From NCBI GenBank assembly GCA_947503275.1, contig CANNCZ010000001.1:1674001-1738000 (forward strand): DNA of 64,000 bases. The letters run 5' to 3'. Source of the DNA: an uncultured Erythrobacter sp. (GTDB lineage Bacteria; Pseudomonadota; Alphaproteobacteria; Sphingomonadales; Sphingomonadaceae). The notes below the pieces were generated by a model. That model saw nothing but the letters and a program-made list of their open reading frames with translations, ran no database searches and was not told where the DNA came from. The position numbers and the translations under genes were made by a program. Below are positions 34,370-42,895 of the stretch, piece after piece. The first letter of the stretch is position 1. Each line of letters opens with the position of its first letter.

Positions 34370-35299
34370 TCAGGCTGCGTCAGAAAGTTCGGCATCAGCC
34401 TCATTGGCACTCGATTGGTGACCGCCCATTTCGAGCAGCAAGGTGGCTGCCTCCTCGGCCTTTGCGGCCGCGGTCAGGATCGCGCGCTCGTCCTGTTTAA
34501 GGATCTTGAGCCAGGACGCGATATAGCTAGCATGATGATCGAGATGCGAGACGGGCAATCCCAGTTCGGCACCAAGAATGGCGGAGGACAGCTCGGCGAT
34601 AAGTTCTTCGACGGCATAGGCATCACTGCCGAAGCGGTTCTTGAGGCCTCGATCGAGTCGCGAAGAATGTCCAGTCCAGTGCGATAGCTCATGCGCAAGT
34701 GTTGCGTAGTAATGGTCATAGGCTTCGAAGAGTTCGGCCGGCGGCATGGTGACGCGATCACGCAGTGGCTCGTAGTAGGCTTGCGCGCCATGATGGCGTA
34801 GCTCTGCGTCGATCTCAGCGAAGAAGGCATCTAGCCGCTCCTCGCGGCCTTCGGGCTCAAGCGCGGCAACCAGTGGCTTGGGATGGTAGAATTCGGGGAG
34901 GCCATCGCACTGGTCGGCATTGAAGACTGAATAGGTCTTCAGCACGCGCCGGCTCTCCGTATCCTGCCCACCTTCAGCGTTTTCGACTTCCTTGGTGTAG
35001 TTTTTGTAGAAAATCGCGATGGTCGATTTTTCTCCTTTGCGGACTTGGCCGCCGAGTTTCTGGCACTGGCGATATGTCATCCAGTATGGTGAGGCGTAGC
35101 CGCAGGCATCAGCAACCATCCAGAGCCAGAAGGTATTCATGCCGCGATACGGCGTCCCGCATGATCGCAGCGGGCGAGAAAGCGGCAAGCCACGCCACGG
35201 CTTGACCCAAGGCTTGGTGCCTTGCTCTAGCTTTTCGATAATGGCGGCGGTGATACGCGCAGCTGGAGAAACTGAAGCAGTGCGGCGGGACTTTGTCAT
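34370..35299 (-). CDS. ardC: ArdC-type antirestriction protein with zincin domain
   Basis: A 309-residue protein. The N-terminal ssDNA-binding part starts RITAAIIEKLEQGTKPWVKPW and contains NTFWLW; the C-terminal metalloprotease-like domain has HELSHWTGH at about residue 206 with the third ligand in AVEELIAELSSA. ArdC protects incoming single-stranded DNA from restriction enzymes of the new host. I chose ATG 35299 with CAGGAGACC before it. A hairpin lies about 20 bases upstream, at 35320-35339. Confidence 0.93.
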   Translation of the reverse strand: MTKSRRTASVSPAARITAAIIEKLEQGTKPWVKPWRGLPLSRPLRSCGTPYRGMNTFWLWMVADACGYASPYWMTYRQCQKLGGQVRKGEKSTIAIFYKNYTKEVENAEGGQDTESRRVLKTYSVFNADQCDGLPEFYHPKPLVAALEPEGREERLDAFFAEIDAELRHHGAQAYYEPLRDRVTMPPAELFEAYDHYYATLAHELSHWTGHSSRLDRGLKNRFGSDAYAVEELIAELSSAILGAELGLPVSHLDHHASYIASWLKILKQDERAILTAAAKAEEAATLLLEMGGHQSSANEADAELSDAA

Positions 35300-35469
35300 C
35301 GATGGTCTCCTGATCGCCGGAACGGACGTGTCCGGGTTCAGGATGAACAAAGCGTCCTCCCCTCTAAGACTCACCATCGTAGGCGACCTTCGGACGGAAA
35401 CGCGAATAAGGCGGCCCATCCCGAGAGGGACGGACCGCCCGCCGAGTCACCTGGACCTGTCAGGAGGGG

Positions 35470-37440
35470 TCAGGCAGCCTGCTCGGCAATTTCGTTCGCG
35501 GTCTCGTCCTCAACCGGGGCCGCAGTTTCATCCTCGACCGGTTCCTCAGGAGAACCGAAGCACATGATCTCGGGCACCCACGCTCCCGCGCGCGTCTTCA
35601 CATCCGCTTCGCCAATGAAATTGCCGGAGAAGATACGCTCGGCTGCGCTCGCTAGTTCTGCCTTCTTCGAACCTGCATAGCGGCTGACGAGTTCGGGACC
35701 GCCTGCAGCGTCGAGCGCTTCAAGCGTGCGCGCCTTGGCCACACGATCGAAGAAGTTCGCCGCCGTCGGCCGCCACCAATGCGCGGTTTCGATCTCGAGC
35801 AGCGACCCGAGTATCTCGTGCAGCGGCGCCGAGCGATCGCCTTCGCAGGCAAGGCTCGCGACCAGTGTGCGGGATACGACATGGCCGAGCCAGGCCGAAC
35901 GTGCTTCATCGCTCAATGCGCGGAAGCGTTCGAACCGTTCGACGTCAGTCTCGCCGGCGCGCCAGCTCTCGTCGAGCGAAGCGGCGAACTCGGCGAGCGC
36001 AGCACTTGCGGGGGCATCCTTCGCCTCGAATCCGGCCACCGGCCCCGATGCGACCGAGCCGACGAGCGTCGACGCCTTTTTCGCGCGCCAGTCATGCCCA
36101 TCAGCATCTGCGAGCGTGAAGACCATGAAATCAAGCGCGAGCGCAGGATCGTTGGCCAGGTGGATCGCCAGGATATCGCGACGCTGCATCGCGAGCTCGT
36201 CGAGCAGACGCTGCGAAAGCGCCCCGCTCTTGCGCTTGGTAACAGCACCTGCATCCACCGGTTCGACAGCTCCGTCATCAGTGTCGATGACTTCAGCATC
36301 AGTGTAAAACTGCGGCACCATTGCAGGTTCGCCATTCCGTGAGAGCACAAGGAACGCTCCAGCCTCTGACTTTAGCTCGTCGGCAAGCACTGGCGGACGA
36401 TCGTGCAGATCGCGCATCGCGCGGTCGATCGAGACCAGCTCTTCTTCCGCCTTGGCGATCTCGCTTTCGTCGCTGTCCTCATCCTCGAGGATGGCCGCTG
36501 TCCGGTCGTAGTCGGCTTCAAGGTCGCTGAGCTCGCGGGCTTCCTGCTCACTGAGCGGAGCCGGTTCGCATGGAAGCCGATTGAGGCCCTCGACGAGATC
36601 GTGGCTTACATAGTTGCCAAGCGTGGGTCGCACCCAGGCAAGTCCGTGTTCTTCAGCGACGCTCTTCGCAGCGTCATCCATCGCTTTCTGGGCAAGGTCT
36701 TCGAGCAGCGCGACATCGATCCAGCTTTCGCTGGCTTCGTCGTCGAAGAGTTCGCGTTCGATCCGACCACCTGCTGCGAGGTAGGCCTCGCGCCCGACCA
36801 GAACCGCGCGCGGATCGGAGCCACGAACAGTGGCATCGAGCACCATGCGACGGATCGTGTCAGGCGTGACCTGGTACCAGGCGTCCTGCAGTTCGGCATA
36901 GACGTGTGCTTGGCGGTCAATGTCTGAGATCGCTCCATAGGCCTTGGCCATATCGAGCGTGATCGCGCCTTCGGCGAGCGCTTCGAAGACACAAGGTGCG
37001 AGGCCCGCCAAGCGCAGACGGCCCTCGACAAAGCGGACTGTGAGACCGAACCGGCGAGCCACGTCTTCGGTGCTAGCTCCCGCCTCGACAATCGCAGCGA
37101 AAGCCTGCGCCTCGTCGGCCGGGTTCATTGCGAGGCGCTGGAAGTTCTCGGCAAGGCTCGCTTCGCGCACTTCGCTTTCCTCACCTTCGATGACAAGGCA
37201 AGTGACTTCATGGTTCTTGGGAAGCGTGCCTTCCTCGACCAACGCTTGCAATGCAGCGAGGCGGCGCCCGCCAGCTTCGACTTCAAATTTCCCTCGGGTG
37301 GCTTTGCGAACTACCAGATTTTGGAGAAGCCCGCGTGCCGCGATATCAGCCCGCAATTGCAAATCGGCAAGAACGTCGTTTGTTTTGCGTACGTTGCGAG
37401 GGCTTGAGATTAGTTTCTTGAGAGGAATGGATTGGATCAT
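35470..37440 (-). CDS. ParB/Srx-domain nuclease-like protein
   Basis: A 656-residue protein with an N-terminal ParB-like domain (residues about 1-95: IPLKKLISSPRNVRKTN, then GGRRLAALQAL and EASLAENFQRLAMNPADEAQAF) and a helix-turn-helix-like KorB/ParB middle (TEDVARRFGLTVRFVEGRLRL). The long acidic C-terminal part is typical of ParB-like proteins found in leading regions of plasmids rather than of chromosome-partition ParB. No ParA lies beside it, so partition is unlikely; it may nick or bind DNA after transfer. ATG 37440 follows CAGGAGACTACTC. Confidence 0.88.
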   Translation of the reverse strand: MIQSIPLKKLISSPRNVRKTNDVLADLQLRADIAARGLLQNLVVRKATRGKFEVEAGGRRLAALQALVEEGTLPKNHEVTCLVIEGEESEVREASLAENFQRLAMNPADEAQAFAAIVEAGASTEDVARRFGLTVRFVEGRLRLAGLAPCVFEALAEGAITLDMAKAYGAISDIDRQAHVYAELQDAWYQVTPDTIRRMVLDATVRGSDPRAVLVGREAYLAAGGRIERELFDDEASESWIDVALLEDLAQKAMDDAAKSVAEEHGLAWVRPTLGNYVSHDLVEGLNRLPCEPAPLSEQEARELSDLEADYDRTAAILEDEDSDESEIAKAEEELVSIDRAMRDLHDRPPVLADELKSEAGAFLVLSRNGEPAMVPQFYTDAEVIDTDDGAVEPVDAGAVTKRKSGALSQRLLDELAMQRRDILAIHLANDPALALDFMVFTLADADGHDWRAKKASTLVGSVASGPVAGFEAKDAPASAALAEFAASLDESWRAGETDVERFERFRALSDEARSAWLGHVVSRTLVASLACEGDRSAPLHEILGSLLEIETAHWWRPTAANFFDRVAKARTLEALDAAGGPELVSRYAGSKKAELASAAERIFSGNFIGEADVKTRAGAWVPEIMCFGSPEEPVEDETAAPVEDETANEIAEQAA

Positions 37441-37509
37441 GAGTAGTCTCCTGTCTTTGTTGCGCCTCACGACAACCGTGCGGCCAAAGACCCAGGAGCT
37501 CTCTCTCCT

Positions 37510-38424
37510 CTAAGTTTTGCTCTTTCGGAGCAGCCACGTCTGCAGTTCATCGTTCCAGTCTTCGCCTCGCGATCTGACCTTGCGGATCAGGATTTTGCGA
37601 TTGGGTGAAACGTTGGCTTCCAGTCCGCGAGTTGCCGCGAGTTCTCCACCTGCGTCGTGATCGACGAAGAGATGTAGCTCGCTCACGCTCTCGGGGATGG
37701 CAACCAGGCCGAAGCGTTCATTGCCCAGCGTTGCCCATGTTGGGATCCCGGTAAGCGCATAGGCCGACATCGCGCTTTCAATGCCTTCGGCGAGACCAAG
37801 CCTTCCCTCGGCGGGTGCGAACAGACGGACTGCCGCCTTGCCGAGAGACCCCAGAGCACGTTTCGGCTTGGCAAACGATGCCTGCGTATTGCCGGAATGC
37901 GACAGGAAAGTCCGGTGAACGGCAATCGGCCCCTCGTCGAGGCTGACCGAAGCGATCATCGCCGGCAAAAAGCGCGCGCGACCTTTCGGTCCAAGCGGTG
38001 TGCGCGGATGAAACCTCAGCGCATGGGAGGTTGCGAGGATGCCGCGCTCTTCGAGATATGCCTTGGCAGGACTTCGCTGCAGCGGTCGGGCATCGCGCCA
38101 GATGCGGAGTGCTGCAGCTGATGGCTTGCTGGAATAGCTCGGCTGGAACGGAAATTCGTCAGAAGAACCTGAGAATAGAGCTGAGGTCTCGATCCCTTCA
38201 CGGGCGAGGGCAGCGAGCACGCTCGCCTGATCACACCCTGCGAAACAATGTAGGAGGATCGCCTTTCGGCCAAGCGTGACACCGAGCGAAGGCGTGCGGT
38301 CATCGTGCGCTGGACAACGGGCCATGCCCTTGGTGCCAGACCACTTCCCGTCGCGGCTCTCGCAGAGCTTGCGAGCGGTTTCCTCAAACGACGCGCGAGA
38401 CTGATGGGAATTCGAAAAGGACAT
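37510..38424 (-). CDS. TOPRIM primase-like protein with CHC2-type zinc finger
   Basis: A 304-residue protein. The zinc finger CPAHDDRTPSL..LLHCFAGCD lies at residues 37-66; the TOPRIM domain shows LGLAEGIESAMSA and LHLFVDHDAGGELAA, with the acidic residues that bind metal. This is the arrangement of plasmid and phage primases used to prime the complementary strand after transfer. It is 69 bases upstream of the ParB-like gene and likely in one transcription unit. Confidence 0.9.
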   Translation of the reverse strand: MSFSNSHQSRASFEETARKLCESRDGKWSGTKGMARCPAHDDRTPSLGVTLGRKAILLHCFAGCDQASVLAALAREGIETSALFSGSSDEFPFQPSYSSKPSAAALRIWRDARPLQRSPAKAYLEERGILATSHALRFHPRTPLGPKGRARFLPAMIASVSLDEGPIAVHRTFLSHSGNTQASFAKPKRALGSLGKAAVRLFAPAEGRLGLAEGIESAMSAYALTGIPTWATLGNERFGLVAIPESVSELHLFVDHDAGGELAATRGLEANVSPNRKILIRKVRSRGEDWNDELQTWLLRKSKT

Positions 38425-38563
38425 GCGAGCTCCTTAGTTGCTCAATTGCCCCTTCTGTCGCTTCCCTCTCCTCTTGTTGGTGCAACCAATCATATGGTTT
38501 CCTACACCCATACGTTCATAATATGTTCTCACGCCAGAATTATCAAGATTGAGAGATTGCGCA

Positions 38564-39136
38564 GTGAAAAGCTCGAAAATAGCGATCGGGATAGGTACGC
38601 TAGGACTGGCAGTCCCAAGCTGCGCCATCGCGCAAGAATTCCAGATTTTCGATCACGTTATGGGGTCGGTTGAAAGCGCGTCAGACCGACGAGCGGACGT
38701 TCAATACGATCCTAGAAGTCAGAAATCGCAGATTGAACGAAGCTTCAAAGAGGCGCTCTACGAGCCTCTGATCCGTCAAGCAGAAGCTCGTCACCGCTTG
38801 CCGCCAAGGCTCCTCCAAGCGTTAGTCTGGCAAGAATCACGGTTCAATCCGATGGCAATCAGCCCAGCAGGGGCGGCTGGATTAGCCCAGCTCATGCCAG
38901 CAACAGCACGGGAGCTCGGGGTTACCAATCGGCATGACCCCGCTCAAAACATCGATGGCGGCGCAAGATATTTGCGGCAGATGCTCGATCAGTTCGGTGC
39001 GATCCATCTCGCATTGGCAGCCTACAATGCTGGCCCAGGTGCCGTATCGCGAGCAGGAGGCATTCCGAAAAATCGAGAAACCCCAGGATATGTGAGAAAC
39101 GTTATCCGGCGATGGATGGCATACGCCAAACAATGA
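38564..39136 (+). CDS. Lytic transglycosylase (VirB1-like)
   Basis: A 190-residue secreted protein: a signal peptide ([20 protein letters not shown], cleaved after AIAQ) and an SLT domain with the catalytic Glu in [10 protein letters not shown], then [16 protein letters not shown] and [11 protein letters not shown]. It would cut peptidoglycan to let a conjugation channel through. GTG 38564 is preferred over the TTG at 38549 because it begins the signal peptide directly. It is the only secretion-channel-related gene seen here. Confidence 0.88.
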   Translation: MKSSKIAIGIGTLGLAVPSCAIAQEFQIFDHVMGSVESASDRRADVQYDPRSQKSQIERSFKEALYEPLIRQAEARHRLPPRLLQALVWQESRFNPMAISPAGAAGLAQLMPATARELGVTNRHDPAQNIDGGARYLRQMLDQFGAIHLALAAYNAGPGAVSRAGGIPKNRETPGYVRNVIRRWMAYAKQ

Positions 39137-39161
39137 GCGCGATCTTGAAGAAGCTCAAGAG

Positions 39162-40379
39162 TTAGCTCGCTTTCAGCAATACCAAGTCACCGCCCAACTT
39201 GAGGCTATCAAGATAGTCACTCCACCACTGCGACATCTTTACGCGCTCAGACCAGTGCTTACCTCGATGATAAACACCACGGATCGCATTACTGTCTCCA
39301 TGCGCGAGCGCGCGCTCAATCGCGTCTGAGCTCCATTTTCCGCTTTCATTGAGCAGGGTAGATGCGGTCGCCCTCAACCCATGCGCGGTGACCTCCTCCT
39401 TGCTAAACCCCATCCTTCTAAAGGCTGCGTTCAAAGCGTTTTCACTCATGGGACGTAGACCGGACCGGGCTGATGGAAACACATAACCTGATTTACCCAT
39501 CATGGTGCCGAGCTCTTCGAAAAGGCTGATGACCTGCTTTGAGAGCGGAACCGCGTGCGCGCGCCGTGCTTTCATCTTGCCTGCTGGGATCCGCCAGACG
39601 CCTTCATCAAGGTCAAACTCCGCCCAATCAGCATGCCTCAGTTCACCAGGACGCACAAAAACATGCGGGGCAATCTTCAACGCAAACTTTGTGAGAGTGT
39701 AACCTTCAAAGTCGTCGATAGCTCTCAACAGCCCGCCTAGCTTCTCTGGATCAAGAATGGCGGCGTAGTGCGTCGGCTTTGGCGTGATGAGCGCTCCCTT
39801 CAACAGCGAAGTTGGATCAGATTTGCACCGAGTTGTCGCCACCCCGTACCGAAATACCCGTCCTGCAAATGATCGACATTTTTTTGCCGTCTCGTGCTTC
39901 CCAGTAGCTTCAAGACGCTTCAAAGGCGCGAGCACTTCGAAAGGTTCGATCTCGTGGATCGGCCGATTTCCGATCGCTGGTGCCAGCTTATCAAGAAAGT
40001 AGTTCGCCTTGACGATAGTCGCTTCAGCGCGGCCATTCTGAACCATGATCTGCTCTATGTACTCGCGGGCGACCGCCTCGAAAGTACTCGCCGAAAGGAA
40101 CTCATCCCTAATCTTCTGTTTGCGCTTCTCCACCGCTGGGTCGCCGCCAGAAGCTATGGTCTGCCTCGCTTCCATTGCTGCTTCTCGCGCATCCTTGAGG
40201 CTAACCACAGGGTAGCTGCCGAGCGACACCTTCTTTTGCGCTTTTCCAATTCGATATCGAAACCGCCAATGTTTGCCACCAGCGGGTGTGACCTCGATAT
40301 ATAGGCCACGCTCGTCAGCGACCTTGTACGGCTTTGCCTTCGGTTTGAGGGCTCGGAGTCTGGTATCCGTCAGAGGCAT
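39162..40379 (-). CDS. P4-type tyrosine integrase of the large element
   Basis: A 405-residue integrase with the DUF4102 N-terminal domain (MPLTDTRLRALKPKAKPYKVADERGLYIEV pattern, positions 1-30), a core-binding domain and the catalytic domain with Arg in RPGELRHADW, HGLRATAST and the later HG..AIRGVYHRG in which the nucleophile Tyr lies. It sits next to the 3' end of tRNA-Leu with its start 166 bases away, the standard position for an integrase that uses the tRNA as target. Confidence 0.95.
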   Translation of the reverse strand: MPLTDTRLRALKPKAKPYKVADERGLYIEVTPAGGKHWRFRYRIGKAQKKVSLGSYPVVSLKDAREAAMEARQTIASGGDPAVEKRKQKIRDEFLSASTFEAVAREYIEQIMVQNGRAEATIVKANYFLDKLAPAIGNRPIHEIEPFEVLAPLKRLEATGKHETAKKCRSFAGRVFRYGVATTRCKSDPTSLLKGALITPKPTHYAAILDPEKLGGLLRAIDDFEGYTLTKFALKIAPHVFVRPGELRHADWAEFDLDEGVWRIPAGKMKARRAHAVPLSKQVISLFEELGTMMGKSGYVFPSARSGLRPMSENALNAAFRRMGFSKEEVTAHGLRATASTLLNESGKWSSDAIERALAHGDSNAIRGVYHRGKHWSERVKMSQWWSDYLDSLKLGGDLVLLKAS

Positions 40380-40545
40380 GTGTGGGCCTTTTCATTTGGG
40401 CCTTTTGCAAAAGGCCCACAAAAGGCCCGCAAAAATGTCTGGAACGGCCGAGAACAGGTGGGACGATCCGGAACGATCCAAGGGCCAAACCCCTTGGATT
40501 TCTGCGGTTTTTATAGATTGTCTGAGAGAACAAGGGAAGAACAAA

Positions 40546-40632
40546 TGGTGCCCAGAAGAGGACTCGAACCTCCACATCCTTGCGAATACTAGCACCTGAA
40601 GCTAGCGCGTCTACCAATTCCGCCATCTGGGC
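40546..40632 (-). tRNA. tRNA-Leu (CAG)
   Basis: An 87-base class II tRNA on the minus strand with encoded CCA. Acceptor stem GCCCAGA pairs with TCTGGGC; the anticodon stem CTAGC/GCTAG holds the loop TTCAGGT with anticodon CAG at 40596-40598; a long variable arm and the T loop GGTTCGAGTCC follow. Its 3' end is the integration site of the element to its left. Confidence 0.95.
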
Positions 40633-40770
40633 ACACAGCCAAACGATCAGTTATTTCGTCCGGCAAGTAGGAGCGCGCGGATAGCGATCACCGTGGGCTC
40701 TTGTCAACAAGATTGCCCGACTGGCCGCGAAAGAATCGAAGGGATCCTTGCTTGCTAACTTGGGCTCGGA

Positions 40771-41086
40771 TCAGCTTTCTTCGGAAACTTCCGAGACCAC
40801 AGCAAGATCACCTCTAAGGATAGGCGTCTTTCGCCAAATACGCTTAGTTTCCAGCGCGCCCTCAATGATCATCTTCTAAACGCTCCAACGCCCGATCTCG
40901 ATCATAGCAGTCGCATCATTTATCGATGCAAGCTTGCTCTCCGAATTCGCTCCAATTGCGACCTAGCTGTCTCGCGACCGTGCTTGCGATCGCTTCCACC
41001 TCAGCAAGCGGTATGTCGAGGTTGCTCACGAGGCGAAGAAGCAGTTCCTCATCAACCTAGAAGCAGCGCACCGCCATCTCGCGGGT
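40771..41086 (-). pseudogene. Decayed small protein gene between tRNA-Leu and the sugar locus
   Basis: The minus strand keeps protein-like reading in pieces: a frame through REMAVRCF, one in-frame TAG, then VDEELLLRLVSNLDIPL and on to a TGA at 40916, followed by a separate short frame MIIEGALETKRIWRK ending at 40771. The pieces look like one short gene broken by a stop and a shift. I cannot name the family. Confidence 0.4.
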
Positions 41087-41246
41087 CACCAAAGCCCAGC
41101 AACCTTCAACTAACCTGCCTGCACGGGCCGCTTACATCTCTCACGAAGACGCAGATCGATAAAAGAACGCGACACTCGACAGTGGCAGGTGAGTTCTCAC
41201 AACCACGCATGTCACCGACGAGGCGATCAGAGGCTTACTGCACAAC

Positions 41247-42695
41247 TTAGGCTGCGGAAGGCTCCGGCTCATCCCGAATCGCAAACTCAACGTTTTTGCC
41301 AAACACCAGCCGGTTCATAACCAACGACGTTACGACCGAAAGGATCAATGTCACCGCCATGCCGTGAATATAGTGCGCTGGCTCCCAGACCATGCTCCAA
41401 AAGCCGTAGAACACGACACCAGCGACAACGCCGATCATCGCGGCACGCGCATCGACATTGCGGAACGCCAATCCTACGATAAAGGCAGACAGGATCGGCA
41501 TCGATAGCAAGCCGTAAAGCTGTTGCACCGTGTTGATCAGGCTCTCTTGGCTCGCAAAGAACGGCACCAGCGCAAGCGCAAACACGCTCATCACAATCGA
41601 CACAACCGCGCCCAATCGTCCGACCTTCTTGGCCTTGCCCACATATGCCTCATGCATGTCGCACACATAGAGCGCCGCAGAAGCGTTGAGGATCGAGTTA
41701 AACGTCGTCAGCACCGCTGCGAACAAAGCCGCCGCAAACGCGCCCGATAGCCACAGTGGAAGCACCTCACGCACGATCCGGCCATAGGCACCGTCTTGCG
41801 GGACATCGCCGAACAATTTGTAGGATACGATCCCCGGCACCACCACGATCAGCGGCACGATCATCAAGCGGATGCCCGCAGCCGCGAGCACGCCCTTTTG
41901 GGCCTCGCCAATGCTGGGGGAGGCCATAGCGCGCTGGGTGATGGTTTGGTTGGTCGACCAATAGAATGTCTGGATAAAGATCATCCCGGTGAGCAGCGTG
42001 TGCCAGGGAATATCGGAGTCACTGTCTCCGATTAGCGTCAATCGCTCTGCTGGAATGCCGCTCAAATCGAAATTGACCGCCTTAAGTGCCAAAAGCACAA
42101 CAACCAAAGCAAGGCTGAGGATCAGCACGCCCGAATATGTGTCGGACACCGCCACAGCGCGCAATCCGCCAAAAATCGCATAGGCGGCGCCAATCGTGGC
42201 GAGGATAACGGAGAACAGCAAAATGTTCTCAATCCCCTCATCCATGCCCAACATCGACAAGAAGAACTTCGACCCGCCATACAGGATCGCGGGTAGAAAA
42301 ATGAACAGGTTGCCCGCCAAAAACAGTAGCGAGATCAGCGCGCGAATATGTTTGTCGCCATACTTCTTTTGCAGCAGCTCAGTCGTCGTCGTGCAGTTGT
42401 TTTTGTAATATACGGGCAGGAATACAAACGCGAGGATGAACAGACCGACCACCGCGGCGAATTCCCACCAAGCGACCAGCAGCATCTGATTGCCGTTCAT
42501 GCTGACCAATTGATCTGTCGACAGATTGGTCAGCGTGATCGAGCCTGCGACAAAATACCAAGCCAGCCCGCCATTGGCGAGAAAGTAGTCTTTCTCATCA
42601 CCTGTGCCGCCGCGCTTTCCCCGGCAATGCATATAAGTGGCAAAGGCGATGAAGCCGGTGATGGCCAGAAAGACTGCGACCTGAATTGTGCTCAT
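41247..42695 (-). CDS. SSS-family sodium/sugar symporter
   Basis: A 482-residue inner-membrane protein with about 13 predicted helices, of the solute:sodium symporter family. It has the segment DYFLANGGLAWYFVAGSITLTNLS near the start, which carries sodium- and substrate-contact residues in vSGLT relatives. In this locus it would import galactose or an intact alpha-galactoside after the TonB receptor has brought it across the outer membrane. Last gene on its strand before the tRNA. Confidence 0.92.
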   Translation of the reverse strand: MSTIQVAVFLAITGFIAFATYMHCRGKRGGTGDEKDYFLANGGLAWYFVAGSITLTNLSTDQLVSMNGNQMLLVAWWEFAAVVGLFILAFVFLPVYYKNNCTTTTELLQKKYGDKHIRALISLLFLAGNLFIFLPAILYGGSKFFLSMLGMDEGIENILLFSVILATIGAAYAIFGGLRAVAVSDTYSGVLILSLALVVVLLALKAVNFDLSGIPAERLTLIGDSDSDIPWHTLLTGMIFIQTFYWSTNQTITQRAMASPSIGEAQKGVLAAAGIRLMIVPLIVVVPGIVSYKLFGDVPQDGAYGRIVREVLPLWLSGAFAAALFAAVLTTFNSILNASAALYVCDMHEAYVGKAKKVGRLGAVVSIVMSVFALALVPFFASQESLINTVQQLYGLLSMPILSAFIVGLAFRNVDARAAMIGVVAGVVFYGFWSMVWEPAHYIHGMAVTLILSVVTSLVMNRLVFGKNVEFAIRDEPEPSAA

Positions 42696-42895
42696 TTTGG
42701 CTCTCTCAATCCCATACTGCTATCGCCCGTGCTTCTGTGGCTTCGGGTCATTTACCGCACTGTTTCAATTTCAGCGCCGCTGAGCAAGTGCGAGCAAAAG
42801 GAAATGGCGGACATCCCCCCTCAGAGATGCCCGCCTTCCCTTTGGCAAGCGGCGCGAATTCACATTTCACGCTACGAAATCGCGCCGCCACCTGG

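Larger units (their letters stand above)
1..40548. mobile_element. Large integrative element in tRNA-Leu, left end outside the window
   Basis: Right border at the 3' end of tRNA-Leu next to its integrase. Contents: defence (CBASS), MobF relaxase and coupling protein, the nested 20-kb element, and the leading region. No second copy of the tRNA 3' end is seen in the window, so the left border lies further left. The absence of channel genes apart from one transglycosylase leaves open whether it is self-transmissible. Confidence 0.72.

Noticed and set aside
35470-37440. ParB-like gene read as a replicon partition system
   Set aside because: No ParA gene or parS-like repeats are nearby, and it sits among leading-region genes, where ParB-like proteins of other function are common.
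40984-41250. Frame of 88 codons on the plus strand between tRNA-Leu and the symporter
   Set aside because: Low-complexity translation with no homologous look; the opposite strand has more protein-like reading.
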